Shown piece after piece: positions 1 to 11,972 of a stretch of DNA of 64,000 nucleotides. The notes below the pieces were generated by a model, which saw only the letters and a program-made list of their open reading frames with translations, was not told the origin of the DNA and made no database searches. A program made the translations under genes and the position numbers. The stretch is from Desmodesmus armatus (lineage: Eukaryota > Chlorophyta > Chlorophyceae > Sphaeropleales > Scenedesmaceae). The stretch covers positions 248,001 to 312,000 of the forward strand of contig VIIQ02000088.1 of assembly GCA_007449985.2 (NCBI GenBank), written 5' to 3'. How positions within the stretch are numbered: the stretch's first letter is position 1; every line of letters begins with the position of its first letter.

Positions 1-1
1 T

Positions 2-363
2 GTCCCTAGCAGGGGAAGTGGTGTGCCACTAAGGCAAGCAGCAGCAGCAGCACCAGCAGGGGTGGGGGCTGCAGCGGGCCGTGGCCCACGCCAGCCTGTC
101 ACTCGACAGCAGCTCGGGCCAGCAGCAGCAGCAGCAGCACCAAATGCACGCGCCGCATCTGCGCCTGCTGCTTCTGCCGGAGGAGTCCAGCGTGTTCCCA
201 CAACCGCCATGCAGAGGGGAGCAGTACCTGTTGCTGCTGCTGCTGCTGGGCCCTCAACCTCAGGGCGTATGCAGCAGCAGCAGAGGCCTCAGCAGCAGCA
301 AGGGCGACGACAGCAGGCTGCTGCTGCTGGCGCACAGCCCAGAGGCTCCCAGCAGCAGCGGCG

Positions 364-395
<32 letters not shown>

Positions 396-1114
396 GTGTG
401 GTGGTGATGTATGCACACCAAGCCGTGTTGGCTGACCCTCAAGCAGCCGCAGCAGCAGTGCAGCAGCGGCTGCAGCACAAGAAGCGGGCTGCGGCTGCTG
501 CTGTGCTGCTGCATCTCGATCTTGACACACATTGCCACACACTGGCAGCTGCAGTGACCAAGAGGTGCAAGCAGCGTGCAGCAGCAGCAGCAGCAGCAGA
601 GCAGGTGGAGGCACCACTTGATCCCCTGGAGAGCAACGGCACGGCACCAGCGCCACACACACCATTGCTCCTGCGCCGATCACCGGCAGGGGCAGCATCT
701 GCTGGAGCGCCAGCAGCGGTAGCGGCAGAGACATCAGGTCACGCATGGGGTGGGGGTGCTGGCAGTGAGCAGGACACCCCGCCACTGCTGCTGCACCCTG
801 ACAGTCCGCTAGTGCCGCTGATGGAGGCTGCTGCCGACTGCAGCGCACTCAGGCTGGGCAACACACAGGCTGACGAGCAGCAGGAGCGGAAGGAGCGGCG
901 GCTGCTAAAGCGGCGACGGCGGGAACAGCGGCAGCTGCGAGAGGAGCGGCGGCAGAAGCAGCTGAAGCAGCAGAAGAAGCAGCTGAAGCAGCAGCGGCGG
1001 CAGCGACGTGAGGAGCGGCGGCAACAAAAGCAGCGCCGAGATGAGCGGCGGCAACAGAAGCAGCAGCGACGGCAGCAGAGGCAGCAGCGTGACGCGCAGC
1101 TGCAGCAGCGATAG
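2..1114 (+). CDS. Gln/Ala/Arg-rich protein, 3' part (5' end outside window)
   Basis: The frame is already open at the first complete codon and runs to a TAG, so this is the last exon or part of it. No ATG is needed or assigned. The first two thirds alternate poly-Ala and poly-Gln tracts with short Pro/Ser/Thr segments. The last ~80 residues are a very basic, Arg/Lys/Gln/Glu-rich stretch in a repeating ERRQQKQ-like pattern that should form a long charged helix or coiled coil and could bind nucleic acid or act as a nuclear localisation signal. No catalytic domain is visible. I do not recognise the family. The coding strand is chosen because the basic helix is non-repetitive at codon level, whereas opposite-strand frames give poly-Leu/Cys typical of antisense CAG. 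Confidence 0.55.
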
Positions 1115-2261
1115 TAGTGTCAGTGTATAGTGTGTTTGTTTGTTTAGCACAAGGCGAGGATGGTTGTGAAGGGTGTTTGGATTGGGGAACAGAGAGTGAT
1201 GCATATGAAACCAAGTAACGACGTGCAAGGTGCATAGTGCGTCACCCTGCTTGCATTTGCAGTGCAGCCTGCTGAGCTGTGTGCCTGCGCTAGACCGGCA
1301 TGACACATGTGGAGGTTGCTGTGGAGGGTGTGCAGTGTGTTCCTTGAGAAGCTCTGAGTTGATAAATTTTCTGACTTGCAGGTCAGACAGTTGTGAGCAC
1401 GCGGAGTTGTGTGGTGGTGGTGTCAGGTGCTTTTGGCCCCATCAAGCCTAAGACGACACATCTTCAGCTGTCGTGAAGCATCGATATGTCGTATGTTCAT
1501 GACGAATGGCATCATGCAGGTTGAGTTTGGAAAGCGGTGGTTTGTCGATGCTGCCCTTGGTCAGCTGTTCGCCTCGTGAGTCGGCTTCGCTCCGAGGATC
1601 GGGCAGCAGCAGCAGCAGCGCGCACTGTAAGCAATCGACTGAGTGTTGAAGCAATTTCACCCAAAGTAAAGTTGCAGCCGATGGTTCAAAGGGCTTCCCA
1701 TCACCAATGGAATGCAGCTGCTCCACTAGCCAGCCTTGTTCAACAATTCCCATGCTTCATGGCCCCCTGTAGGCAGGACGTACCCACCCAATCACACACT
1801 GCCATCCGCAACAGCACATACACAAACACACTGTCAGGCGGTGAAACTGCAGCTGTCACAGCTGCAACAGCACATACAGTTACACTTACACAGTTACAGT
1901 AATTGGCTCAGCAAAAGCTGAGCAACCCACAAGGGAGCCAGAGGCTCATGGGGGACCAGGAAAGGTACACAAACACACTTTCAGCCTGCAACTACACTGC
2001 CAGCTTGCGCTGACGCATGCGTGTCGTCTGCATGCACGACAGGCACTGCTCAGCAAGCTGCCAACATAACACAGCACACAACGTCAAATTGGGAGGCCAT
2101 ATGATGTCAAAAACGACCTTTCACCGCACATATGCGCACTATCCACAGCGCAACAGAAAGCTAACATACAAACTGAACTTGCTCGCTGCCCAAGAACTGC
2201 AAGAGACAGGCACCAGCCGCTGCTGCCGCAATACAGGCAGCCACCGCTGCCACCTCCTCCC
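1115..2261. other. Intergenic, two convergent 3' ends
   Basis: Between the + gene ending at 1114 and the - gene ending near 2262. I see no supported gene. Short open frames on both strands lack splice support and recognisable motifs. Confidence 0.4.
1880..1898 (-). terminator. Candidate polyadenylation signal cluster (three TGTAA)
   Basis: Read on the minus strand, this stretch holds three TGTAA motifs within 19 bases, about 370 bases downstream of the stop of the minus-strand gene at 2.3-5.2 kb. TGTAA is the known polyadenylation signal of volvocalean algae. The assignment to that gene is inference from position. Confidence 0.35.
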
Positions 2262-4902
2262 TCATCCTGTCCAGTTGTGTGCGTTGAGTATCTTTGACAC
2301 CTCCTCAGCATACACACGGTCACACAGGGGGGCGGAGGGAGGTACCTTGTCAGGGTGGTAGCGAGCCTGAACAGCACACATACACACACACAGCAGCAGC
2401 AGCAGCAAGCACCAGGAATTAGTGGTACTCAGAGGCATGCACCCTACACATGCTCATGGGGCCAGTTGCTTCCGCTACACCACTTGCCCCTGAGCATGCC
2501 TGCTGCTACCTAACACCTGCTATATGCAAGCAGGTCCCGTGTGCTGTGTTATGCGTGCTTTGGTCTGTATCAGCACGCATGTAACCTCTGTGCCTAACAC
2601 ATAGAGGGTGCGCAAAGGAGCCAAGTGCTCGAGCCTGTTTTACCCCTTGTGTTGTTCCGCACACCCGGGGAGCTTGCATGCTGGTTGTCTTTGCAAATAC
2701 GCAGGTGGGCTGAGAGGTTGGTAGTAGAGAGACAGAGGGATATAGTGGTGCGGAGGCAGAGCTATTTCATCGTTCCCAATGTACATCATGTGCACACGTC
2801 TGCCAGCCCCCCCCCCCCCCACCTTGGCCTGTCTCAGTGCCCTCAGCTGCTCCTGTCGAGTGAAGCGCAGTCGGGTGCGGGGCAGCATGTCCAGGTGCAG
2901 CAGCAGCAGGACTAGGTCACGCAACCTGCGGCACAACACAAGCCAACACAACAGTGGGTGAACAGGTGAGTACACATGACCTTTGTGGCTGAGAGGGACG
3001 GACATGTCAAGCATGCTAAACTACCCCCCCCCCCCCCCCCGGGGGGGTAGAACACAATCAGCAGTGCAACTTGACCCTGACGTTCCCGCTCATGCAAGTG
3101 CAAATCGTGCCCGCAAAGACGTGAAGCCCATGCGCAACGCTTGTGAGTGCACTGCCAGGTTCGCTACCTCAGGCTGCAAGCCGCGCTGGCTTGCGGTTTG
3201 CTGCGTCAGGCTGTACCATGCATGCATGCATGTACTGACAACACAGGGTGCAGGGCGTGTTCAGGTTGGGTTGCGTTGCCAGTTGAGCTGCCGGCGGAGG
3301 CAGAGAGCTTGGACAAGCAAAGCGGCACAGACGCATGTGACGGCCGCACATGTGTGCATGGCGTTAGACTTGGCTGCCGGCCAGTGGCACTGCCGGCCAA
3401 GGCAGAGAGCTTGTGAGGGCAATGCGGGAGAAATGCATGCTTTTGACCCTCAAGACGCAGCCACCAAGACAAGAACCACAGCATACAAGAACGAAGCTTC
3501 CAATTGCAGCAGCATCGCCATGTGCACCCACCTTACGGCTGTCCCCAGCTTAGCGTCCAGCTGTTTGCGTGTGCGTTGCGTTAGCTGTTCCCGCATTGCA
3601 GCCTCATCAGCGGCAGCACGCGCCTGAGCCTGGTGGTCAGCAAGACGCGCAGCAACACGGGCCTGCAGCAGCAAAGGCAGCAGCAGCAGCAGCAGGAGCA
3701 GCACGTAAGCACAGTATGCCTTGCAAGCTCAGCAAGCTCAGTGGCGATTGGCTCACCAGCCAACTGATCACAACACAACAAAACTAGAGGTATGTCAGCT
3801 GCCCGGAAGCTGGACCCAACACAGAGGCATACGCCAACCTCGAACAAATACATTCCCTGCCCACGCCGTGCTCTCCCACACAACGCAAGGTCCAAGCGCC
3901 ACTTAGTCCCTTACAGCGCTGCCCCCTCTCACATGCAGCTGCTCTGCCCGTTGCTGCCGCAGCCTCTCCGCCTGCTGCTGCCGCACGGCTGCTGCCCGCT
4001 GCTCCCACTCACGCTCCTCTAGCTCAGCAACAGCGCTGTCGGCAGCAGCGCAGCCCACGCCTGCCCCAACAGCAGCAGCAGCATCTGGCTCACAGCACAC
4101 CACCGCAGATGCTGCTGCTCCACTAATTGCGTCCTCGACACCCTTGACGCTGTCCGTGTCTTCTTTCACGGCCTGCTTCTTTGCTGCTGCAAGGGAGTCT
4201 GTGCCCAAGAGGGCAGCAGCAACCTCCTGTGCAGCTGCCGCCAGCGACTCCAGCTGGGCCATCAAGACATCCTCAAGGGGGTTGGTGTGATACTGCTGCT
4301 GCTGCTGCTGCTGCTGAGACCCCTGCCGCTGCAGCCTCTGCTGCTTGATGCCTTGCTCAAGGCCACAGCCAGCCCCACCACTGACATCACAACTGACCCC
4401 TCCCGATGTCTGGTGCACTCCCTCACCGTTTGGCCCCAAACTGACCGCCCCTGCTGACACTGACGTGTCTTCTGCTGCTGCTTCTTTGATGGCGGCGGCT
4501 GCAGCTTCTGCAGCTGCTGATGCGGGGGCGCCAACCGTTTCTGCTGCTTCTGTGGCTGCTGTCTTGTTGGTTTGCAGGCCTGCTGCCGCCATCTGCCTGG
4601 TGCTGGCTTCAGCCCCCGCAAAGTCAGCCAACCCTGCCGCTGCTGTTCCTGCTGCTGCCAGCTTGTGCGCCTGTTGCACAGACCACTTAGTCCTGCAACG
4701 AGCAGAATGCTGTTTATGGTGGTGGCGCTGGTGCTGCTGCTGCGCATGGCCAGGGTGCAGGGCGCAGCCTCCATCACCACCTTGCCCTGCTGCTGCTGCC
4801 GCTGCTGCTGCAGGCGGTCCCTGCTGTTGAGAGGGCAGCCACTGGTCCTGCCGGTGGTCTGCACCACCCCCAGCTGTCACAATCTTGCCACCAGGCGATG
4901 GC

Positions 4903-4949
<47 letters not shown>

Positions 4950-5153
4950 AGCGGTTGCATCATTGGCCGGCTTGGCGCAGCCGCTGCTGTGGTGGCGCCG
5001 CTGCTTCTTGACTATGGGTCGTGCCAGCAGTGCAGCAGCACGCTTGCGCAGCGCAGCACTCGCCAGGATCTGCTGCGGCGACAACGGCGCAAATAGCGCT
5101 GGTGCTGCTGCTGGGGCATGCAGCCCGATGGGTGCTGTCTGTGGGGCATACAT
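2262..5153 (-). CDS. Ala/Gln-rich coiled-coil protein with J-domain-like C-terminus
   Basis: The large first exon runs from ATG at 5153 to a donor at about 3933 (CAT/GTGAG). It has a basic patch near residue 50 (VKKQRRHH, possible NLS), long poly-Ala/Gln tracts, and ends in a coiled coil. Exon 2 (about 3662 to 3534) continues that coiled coil in frame and ends in phase 2 at AAG/GTGGG. Exon 3 (about 2919 to 2814) joins in phase and codes LRDLVLLLLHLDMLP followed by RTRLRFTRQEQLRALRQAK, then AAG/GTGGGG. A further exon near 2340-2365 codes ARYHPDK, the signature HPD tripeptide of J-domains. It is followed by YAEEVSKILNAHN, like helix III of auxilin-type J-domains, and a TGA. A J-domain would stimulate an Hsp70 ATPase. 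The link between exon 3 and the HPD exon was not found, and a frame change near 2275 could extend the protein (LDRMREEVAAV). The J-domain call is moderate; the gene itself is likely. Confidence 0.55.
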
Positions 5154-6079
5154 TCATCAACTTCTGAGGCGCCCCAGCTGGATGGCACACACAAAGCAGA
5201 CAGAACAAACCAGCATAGCAGCACCTATGGCGTCAGCAAATAAGTCCAGTAGCTGATGTCTGGAGGACAGGTGAGGAGCACCTGTTTAAGGGTTGGAAAT
5301 GCTGGTGCAACAGGAGGGTGGACGAGGAGCGGATGAACAGTGGCAGCAGGTTTCAGCATAGGTTGCTGAGCTGACCTTGTGGTGGATGCACACCAGCTGT
5401 GGCACCACCAGCTTCCCTATTGATTTTGATGCTGCTGCCTGTGCGAAAACTGGCACTACTGTCGGAGCTGGTGCTGTTACTGGTGCTTGTGCTCACACTG
5501 CACTGTGCACAGCACTGCTGTCACAGGTCAGGCCCTGTCTGTCTGCACCACCACGGCGATATTGACTTGATTGGTATGTGCCACTGTAGTCTCTCACAAT
5601 GCTGCAAGCGTCCAGAGGGCCACAAGACAAGACAGATCAGCAGTGCAGGGGACTCCTCAGAGACAGCTAGTGAGCCCAGTGCGCGAAACAAAACGCAGTG
5701 CTGTCGAAGGAACGGCAGCAGGTGGTTTAGCTGGCACCTGTGGCGCACGTGGCCTGAGCAACTGTTTTTTGAATCAGACAGCTGTCAACAGTCCTCACAT
5801 TCAGCCTTGAAGACAGTTGAGCTTCCTCCAGCGTCCCAAACTGTGGATGTTGATTGATAGCTGCATTTTACCGTACCCAGGGTCCAGACAGACAGCCAGC
5901 TTTCACTTGGCCTGCAAGGCTGGAGCTGACATGCATCTCTGCTGCCACTCTATCCTGCACATTTGACGGAGCTGTGTTGTAAACGGGGCTCCCGTTCCGT
6001 CCGCAACCCCGTCGAAGGAAGGGGGTGAGGCAGCCCGGTTTTGTCACGATCGCAGGTATAGTGCAAACCAATCTTTTTG
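5154..6079. other. Intergenic, no gene seen
   Basis: Upstream of the minus-strand gene starting at 5153, so its promoter should lie here. The open frames present are short, hydrophobic-repeat rich and lack splice context. I could not pick out a core promoter element. Confidence 0.35.
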
Positions 6080-6850
6080 TTGCACTGCACAATATCAATC
6101 CAGGGGGGCTCCGCCCCCCTTGCCCCCCGTTATCTTTCCCTGTGTTGGTGCACTGCAATGAATGCAGCCAGTTGCTATGAAGCAGGGGGCTAGCCCCCCT
6201 TGCCCCCCACCAACACCCTTGCAGGTCCAGACTGTGCCATGTGCAAGGCTGACAGCAGCAGCACGGCAGTATTGGCAGAGGCCCAGGGGGGCAGTCTGTC
6301 CCCCTGCCTTGCAAGCTTAGGTGTTGGTGCAACCAATGGCTTCACCCGTGTCAAGGGCGGGGGCCCAGGGGGCAGTCAGCCCCCCTGCCTTGTGTGCAAC
6401 AGACACATCAGCAGCAGCACAGCAGTGCTGGTGGCGGGGGGCCCAGGGCAGTCAGCCCCCCTGCCTTCCAGGTCCAAGTGTTGCTGCAAGCATTGGCTTT
6501 GTTTGTATTGAGGGCGGGGGGCCCAGGGGGGCAGTCAGCCCCCCTGCTTGGTGTGCAAGAGACACAGCAGCAGCAGTAGCATTAGTGCCAGTGGCGGGGG
6601 TCCAGGGGGGCAGTCAGCCCCCCTGCCGTGTGCAATAGACAGCAGCAGCACAGCAGCAGTACTGGTGGCGGGGGGTCCAGGGGGGCAGTCAGCCCCCCTG
6701 CCTTCAGGCTGATGTTCTGCTGCAACCACAGACTGAATTGTGTTGTTGTCGATGTTTACAACAGCAGCAGCAGCACAGCAGTACTGGTGGCGGGGGTCCA
6801 GGGGGCAGTTAGCCCCCCTGCCTTGCAGGCTGCTGTTCTGCTGCAACCAC
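6080..6850. repeat. Array of GC-hairpin repeats (about nine units)
   Basis: About nine irregularly spaced units, each centred on a G-run, the spacer CAGTCAG and a C-run, followed by CTGCCTT and often by CAGCAGCAGCACAGCAGTA. The core can fold as a 7-bp stem (GGGGGGC/GCCCCCC) with a 5-base loop. The last two units (from about 6665 and 6785) also share a longer flank (GCTGTTCTGCTGCAACCACA and beyond). The first two units are diverged, with CTCCG or CTAG in the loop. Similar small GC palindromes are known to spread in volvocalean genomes, organelle and nuclear; that this is the same class is inference. Confidence 0.75.
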
Positions 6851-9177
6851 AGACTGAATTGTTGTCATTGTCGATGTTGTTGGCGACAGCTCAGGCGCCT
6901 GCCATCTTTACGTGGTAGTTTGATATCGACTCGGGCTGCAACCTTCAATGCAAGGCTGGCATGCATACAGCCTGCCCATAGTGCTGATCGCAATCCCTCC
7001 TCAACAATTACTACGTTCACTCTATGGACGTACAGTAACAAGCACGTGCTGCATACGCGATAGCTGTTGGTCACACCATTTCGAACACCTTTTTGAATTC
7101 GTATCTTCAACGGTATTACACAAATATTACTCAAATATTACTCAAATATTACTCATTTTGTCACTCTTTTGCTCGGGCCACAGGCTCTCCGAAGGATTCT
7201 CCTTCTCCGAGGACAGTTCTCACTGCCTGTAAACTTCTCACTACCATTCATTTTCTTTTGCGAACTGGAAAGCGTAATCACCCAGCAGAGGCTGTCGGTC
7301 TCTCAAGGCACATCACCCCTCAAGTGTGCATATCACGTGGTTGAGTTGACCTGTGGCTGTCACTGCCAACCAGCAGCCCATATACCGAGTTTGCTTCAAC
7401 GGCACTGCTCCCAACCGAAACAATATACACACCACCACTACTACCATCACCAGCATGAGGGAGGCACCGCCAGCCAGTGGGTCGCCAGCCCGTGGGGACA
7501 CCTGCAAAATAAAAATGCCTCCCAATGTGCAAAGAACCGCGGCTACGACTGGACACTGCCAACATGCATTCAGAAGCATGCTCCTCATCAACAACAGATA
7601 GCAATAGGCCTGGCATGTGTGTGTAACCAGTGTGGCACAACTTGCCGGCATGCATGCAGCCAACATTGTCTATTTTCGGTGGTGCTGCTGCTGACACAGT
7701 CCCCCCATGCCTTTGCTTGACCACAGCCTGTGGCAGTTGAGCCACCAGCACAAAACATGCAGGACCTGATGCTTGGTGCAAGGGAAATGGGGGCAGGTGG
7801 ACCCATCATGCGTGTGGGTGAAATGCACGACAAATGCGCCCTCTAACTCACATTGAAATGCCAAGACACTGTGCTGAGACCGTTGTTGCCCAGAACCAGT
7901 GCCTTGACTTGTCTCACCACACTGATGATCCTACTGCTGTGCTGAATCATGTGCCACAGCGCATGGGCCATGTGCTAGTAGCCTACAATGGTAAACATGC
8001 ATTGCAAACAGAACAGACATACGTCCACACAAGGAGTATTATAGCATGCATGTGGCAGTATGCCGTCCCAACCAAGCAGGCTGTACAAAGCAAGATACAC
8101 ACGTGCCTGCAGCACCTACAAAAGTACACAGGTACCTGACATCAAGCACTCATGCGATGCACCTGTGACTGTCCTGGTGAGATGCACTGGATCACTGTAC
8201 ACCATGCATATGTGTCGATACTACAACTACACAATGAGGCACATGCACCATGCAGTAGTACAGTACAATCAATCGCTTCTTGGACACTCACAACAGTACC
8301 AAGGAACACTGCACGTACGACACATACACAGCATGGGCAGCACACCAGATTGCCCATGCTGTGTAGTTGCACAATAGTTCAAAGGTACAGTACGGCACAG
8401 CTTGGCAACACGCTGGGCCACTCCAGAAGGCGACCTGCACACCTGACCAGCCGATGGGTGGCGTGTTGCCCTGCTGTAATATGGGACGACACGCACACCC
8501 ACACAAACAGCATGCCAACACCACACCCGTGGCAGCTTGGAAAAACAAACATACAATTGAGAGGGGTGCATCAACAGTGGCAACGTCATTAGGAGCTGCA
8601 TTGAATGTAGCTCCTTGTGTCAACAGTACCAGCCCACTGACACCCACCCTGTGTACTACTGTACAAGCCTGTGACGGCACCTGACTGCGCCCCAGCTGCA
8701 GTGTTGCAGACACTGCAGACTTGAACCACCGCAACAAGACTGATCCCACAATCTTTCGCCCCAATCACTTGCATCTGCTGTGTCAGGGCGTTGTCCTGAG
8801 GTAGGGGCACCCCTCAGCAGCCCACCCAGAAGCCGACCACCCTCCTGACTTCAACACCCTACAACCCTACTCAGGGGTGGCACCAGCAGGACATGCTGCT
8901 GCTGCCGTGGCTGCTGTAGCACTGGGCTGCTCAGGCTGCTGTGCGCAGATCCACGGGAGTGCGGCTGCCGCTGCTGCCAGTGCTCAGCAACCCAACATCG
9001 ACTTGCTCACTCACACTGGCAGGCGGCAGCGGCAGCAGTAGCAGCAGCAGCAGCTGACTGCCCTGCTGTGCCTCTGTCCTGGCCCCGGACCCCTTTGCAC
9101 CAATCGCACCTACCAACTGCAGCAGCAGGGTACAGAAGGCGTGTACTTGGGCCAGGGGTGCCAGACCAAGGGTCTGT
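6851..9177. other. Intergenic, partly AT-richer; no gene supported
   Basis: The part from about 6900 to 7350 is clearly AT-richer than its surroundings and includes a short tandem repeat. From 7350 to 8900 the sequence is mixed, with unremarkable short open frames on both strands and no splice-consistent chain. It probably contains the 3' flank of the SET-domain gene that ends at 9178. Confidence 0.35.
7121..7156. repeat. AT-rich tandem repeat, about three copies of CAAATATTACT
   Basis: Three consecutive near-perfect copies of an 11-base unit in the AT-rich island. Short and probably of no coding meaning. Confidence 0.7.
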
Positions 9178-10206
9178 CTAGTCCCCACACTCCGAGTCCT
9201 CCTGTGCACTGTACTCCTCCTGCGATTCTTCCTGCTGCCACTGTCCCTGCCCGTCCCCCTCCTCCTCCCACTGTTCCATCAAGTCCCCCTCCTCCCATTC
9301 ACCATCTGACGCCCCCTCTGCACCACACGCCTCCTCCCCCTGCTGCCCCTGCTCCCACTCCTCCTGCCCATCATCCTCATCATCCTCATCATCCTCCCAC
9401 GCCTCCTCCCCCTGCTGCTGCTGCTGCTGCTGCTGCAGTGGCTCTGGCTGCATCCTGCCGTCTGCTGCTGCCGCCTCCAGCTTCTGCCTGTAGTGCAGCA
9501 GTTTGGCCTCCCAGCTGCTGCATGCTGCTGCTGCAGCCTGCTCCCACTCAGGCCCCCGCCGCCGGGCCACCTTGAGCAGTGCAGCACCTGCAGCAGCAAT
9601 GCTGGGCTGCAGGGGGATGCTGTCAAAAGACAGCCTGTCGTGCCCGCTGCTGCTGGGGCTGTGACCCTGCTGCTGCAGGGTGGTGTCTGCTGGGGCCGTG
9701 AAGCTGTTTGGGTGCTGCATGCGCACACCCACCTCTGTATCCAGGCCAGGGGGTGTGTGGGGTGAAGGGAGGCTGCTGCGCCTGCTGCTGCTGGGGTTGG
9801 TCCGCTGCTGCATGGTGACAGCTGCCATGAGCTTGAGGTGCTCCCACTCCTCGCGCAGCCCTACAGCCAGGCAGGGGGGGGGGGGGGTGGAGGCAAAGAC
9901 TCAACTCCGTGCAAAAAGAGCACCACTTTTGAGTTGGACTCGGACTCAAAACTAAAGGCAAGGATGGGTGAAGGAAAGTATGATACAGAGGGTATGGAAA
10001 AATGTGAGGTGTGTGTGTGTGTGTGTGCAGGAACAGGCTTCAACCACTCCCCTAAATGCCCCCACCAACACCTGTGCGGTACTTACGTACCCCTTCGCCC
10101 TAACAGCCCTCAGGGGAGGCTTGATCACACCACCACCGCCACTCACGCTGTTCACGCAGTTGACCTGCCGTCTGTTTCTGCGTCATAGCCTGCAAAAAAT
10201 ACTCAG

Positions 10207-10238
<32 letters not shown>

Positions 10239-11116
10239 CGCCGGCCCTCCCCCGTCCCCCCTGCCCTCCCTCCCCCCCCCCCCTTCTGCCCCCTTCCCCT
10301 CCCCTCTGCAACCCCCCCCCCCCCTGCTCTTTCCTCCCTCACATATCAAGCGCCACTCACGCTGGTCACGTTATTGCCATGCAGCCCGCTACTGCGCCTC
10401 CACCCCCAAGTCCAACTCAGCGAGTCCCCCCCCCCTCTGCCCCCCCCCCCCCCCCCCGCCCCTCCCCTTGCCCTCCCCGCTCCCCCCCCCCCCCCCCCTC
10501 TTTCACACCACCAAAGCCACTCACACTGGTCACGTTGTTGCCGTGCCGCCTGCTGCTCCGCCTCCACCCGCAGGTCCAAGTTGGCCAGTGCCTCAGGCCC
10601 CACACGGCGTGCTGCAGCTAGGGAACCATGGTTGATGTCCAGGTCCTCACTCTTGGCCTGCAGCTGACGCAACTTGAGCCGCTGCTCCAGCTGCTGCAGC
10701 TTGCTTGGCGGTGCGACGACCTTGCGCTGCACGGCAGGACCCCGCCGCTGCTGCTGCTGCTGCTGGTGCTGCTGTGCTGCTTCACCTCCGCTGCTGCCAC
10801 GGCGGCCACCGCCACCGCTGCCACCAGCAGCTCTACTGCCGCTGCCACTGCCAGCTTGGTTGGTGCTCAGGGGCCTGCTGCTGTCGGCTGCTGCTGCTGC
10901 TGCAGCGACAGCACCCAAGCCATCAGCACCTGCAGCTGCTGCATCGTGTCCGCCAGTCTCATGCTGTGCTGTCCGCTGCTTCTTGCAATCCCCGGCTTGA
11001 TCCTCACAGTGAGGCTCAGGGTAGGCAAAGTGCCCTCCGACATGAAACGCAGCAGCAGCTGCAGCAGACCCAACAGCAGCTGCAGCAGATCCAGCAGCAT
11101 CCGGCTGGCCCAGTTC

Positions 11117-11165
<49 letters not shown>

Positions 11166-11628
11166 CGCTTGCGTTTGCGGCCGCTGCTGGCAGGCTTGAC
11201 GCTGCCAGGCTCTGTCCCGCTGCCGCCTCCGCTCTGCTGGGCAGCAGCACCACCAATGCCAGCAGCAGCAGCCTCAGCAGCAGGGTACACTACTGCTGCT
11301 CCTGCTGCTCCTGCTGCTGCTGTCCGTGCCGCCCCTGCCCCCTGTGCAGGATCCTCCTCATCCTCCCCCTGGCTATCTGGAATGATGAGGTCGCCATCTG
11401 CAGTAAACCTGGCAGCCCCACCAGCAGCAAGCTGACACAGCTGCTGCTGCTGGTACACAAAGGCACCTAGGCCGCCAAATGCAAAGGCGGCGGCAGCGGC
11501 GTCGCCTTGCGTACCAGTGAGGTCTGCTGCTGCTGCTTGTGGTGGTGCTGGGCTGGCCTGCTGAGGTCCCTGTGGGCCTGCTGAGGTAGCGCCAGGCAGC
11601 TGCTGCTGTGACGACTCAGCGACACCAG

Positions 11629-11660
<32 letters not shown>

Positions 11661-11939
11661 GGTGATGCTGCACCAGCAGCAGGGACACAAGCAGCCTTGT
11701 CGGGCCCTGCCGCAACACCAGCGGCGGCAGCACCAGCAGCTGCAGCAAATGCTGCTGCGCCGCACTCATACTGTGGGCCCAGCGGTGACAGCTCTGGGCA
11801 AGGTGGGCTGTACTCAAGTGCCTGCAGCAGCAGCTCTCCCTGCGATGCAGTGCGGCCAGTGGGGCGGATGTACATCAGCTCCGCTCCTTGGCCTGAGGGG
11901 AAGGGGCTGACAGCATGGGTGCCTGACAGGCCCGACCCC

Positions 11940-11972
<33 letters not shown>

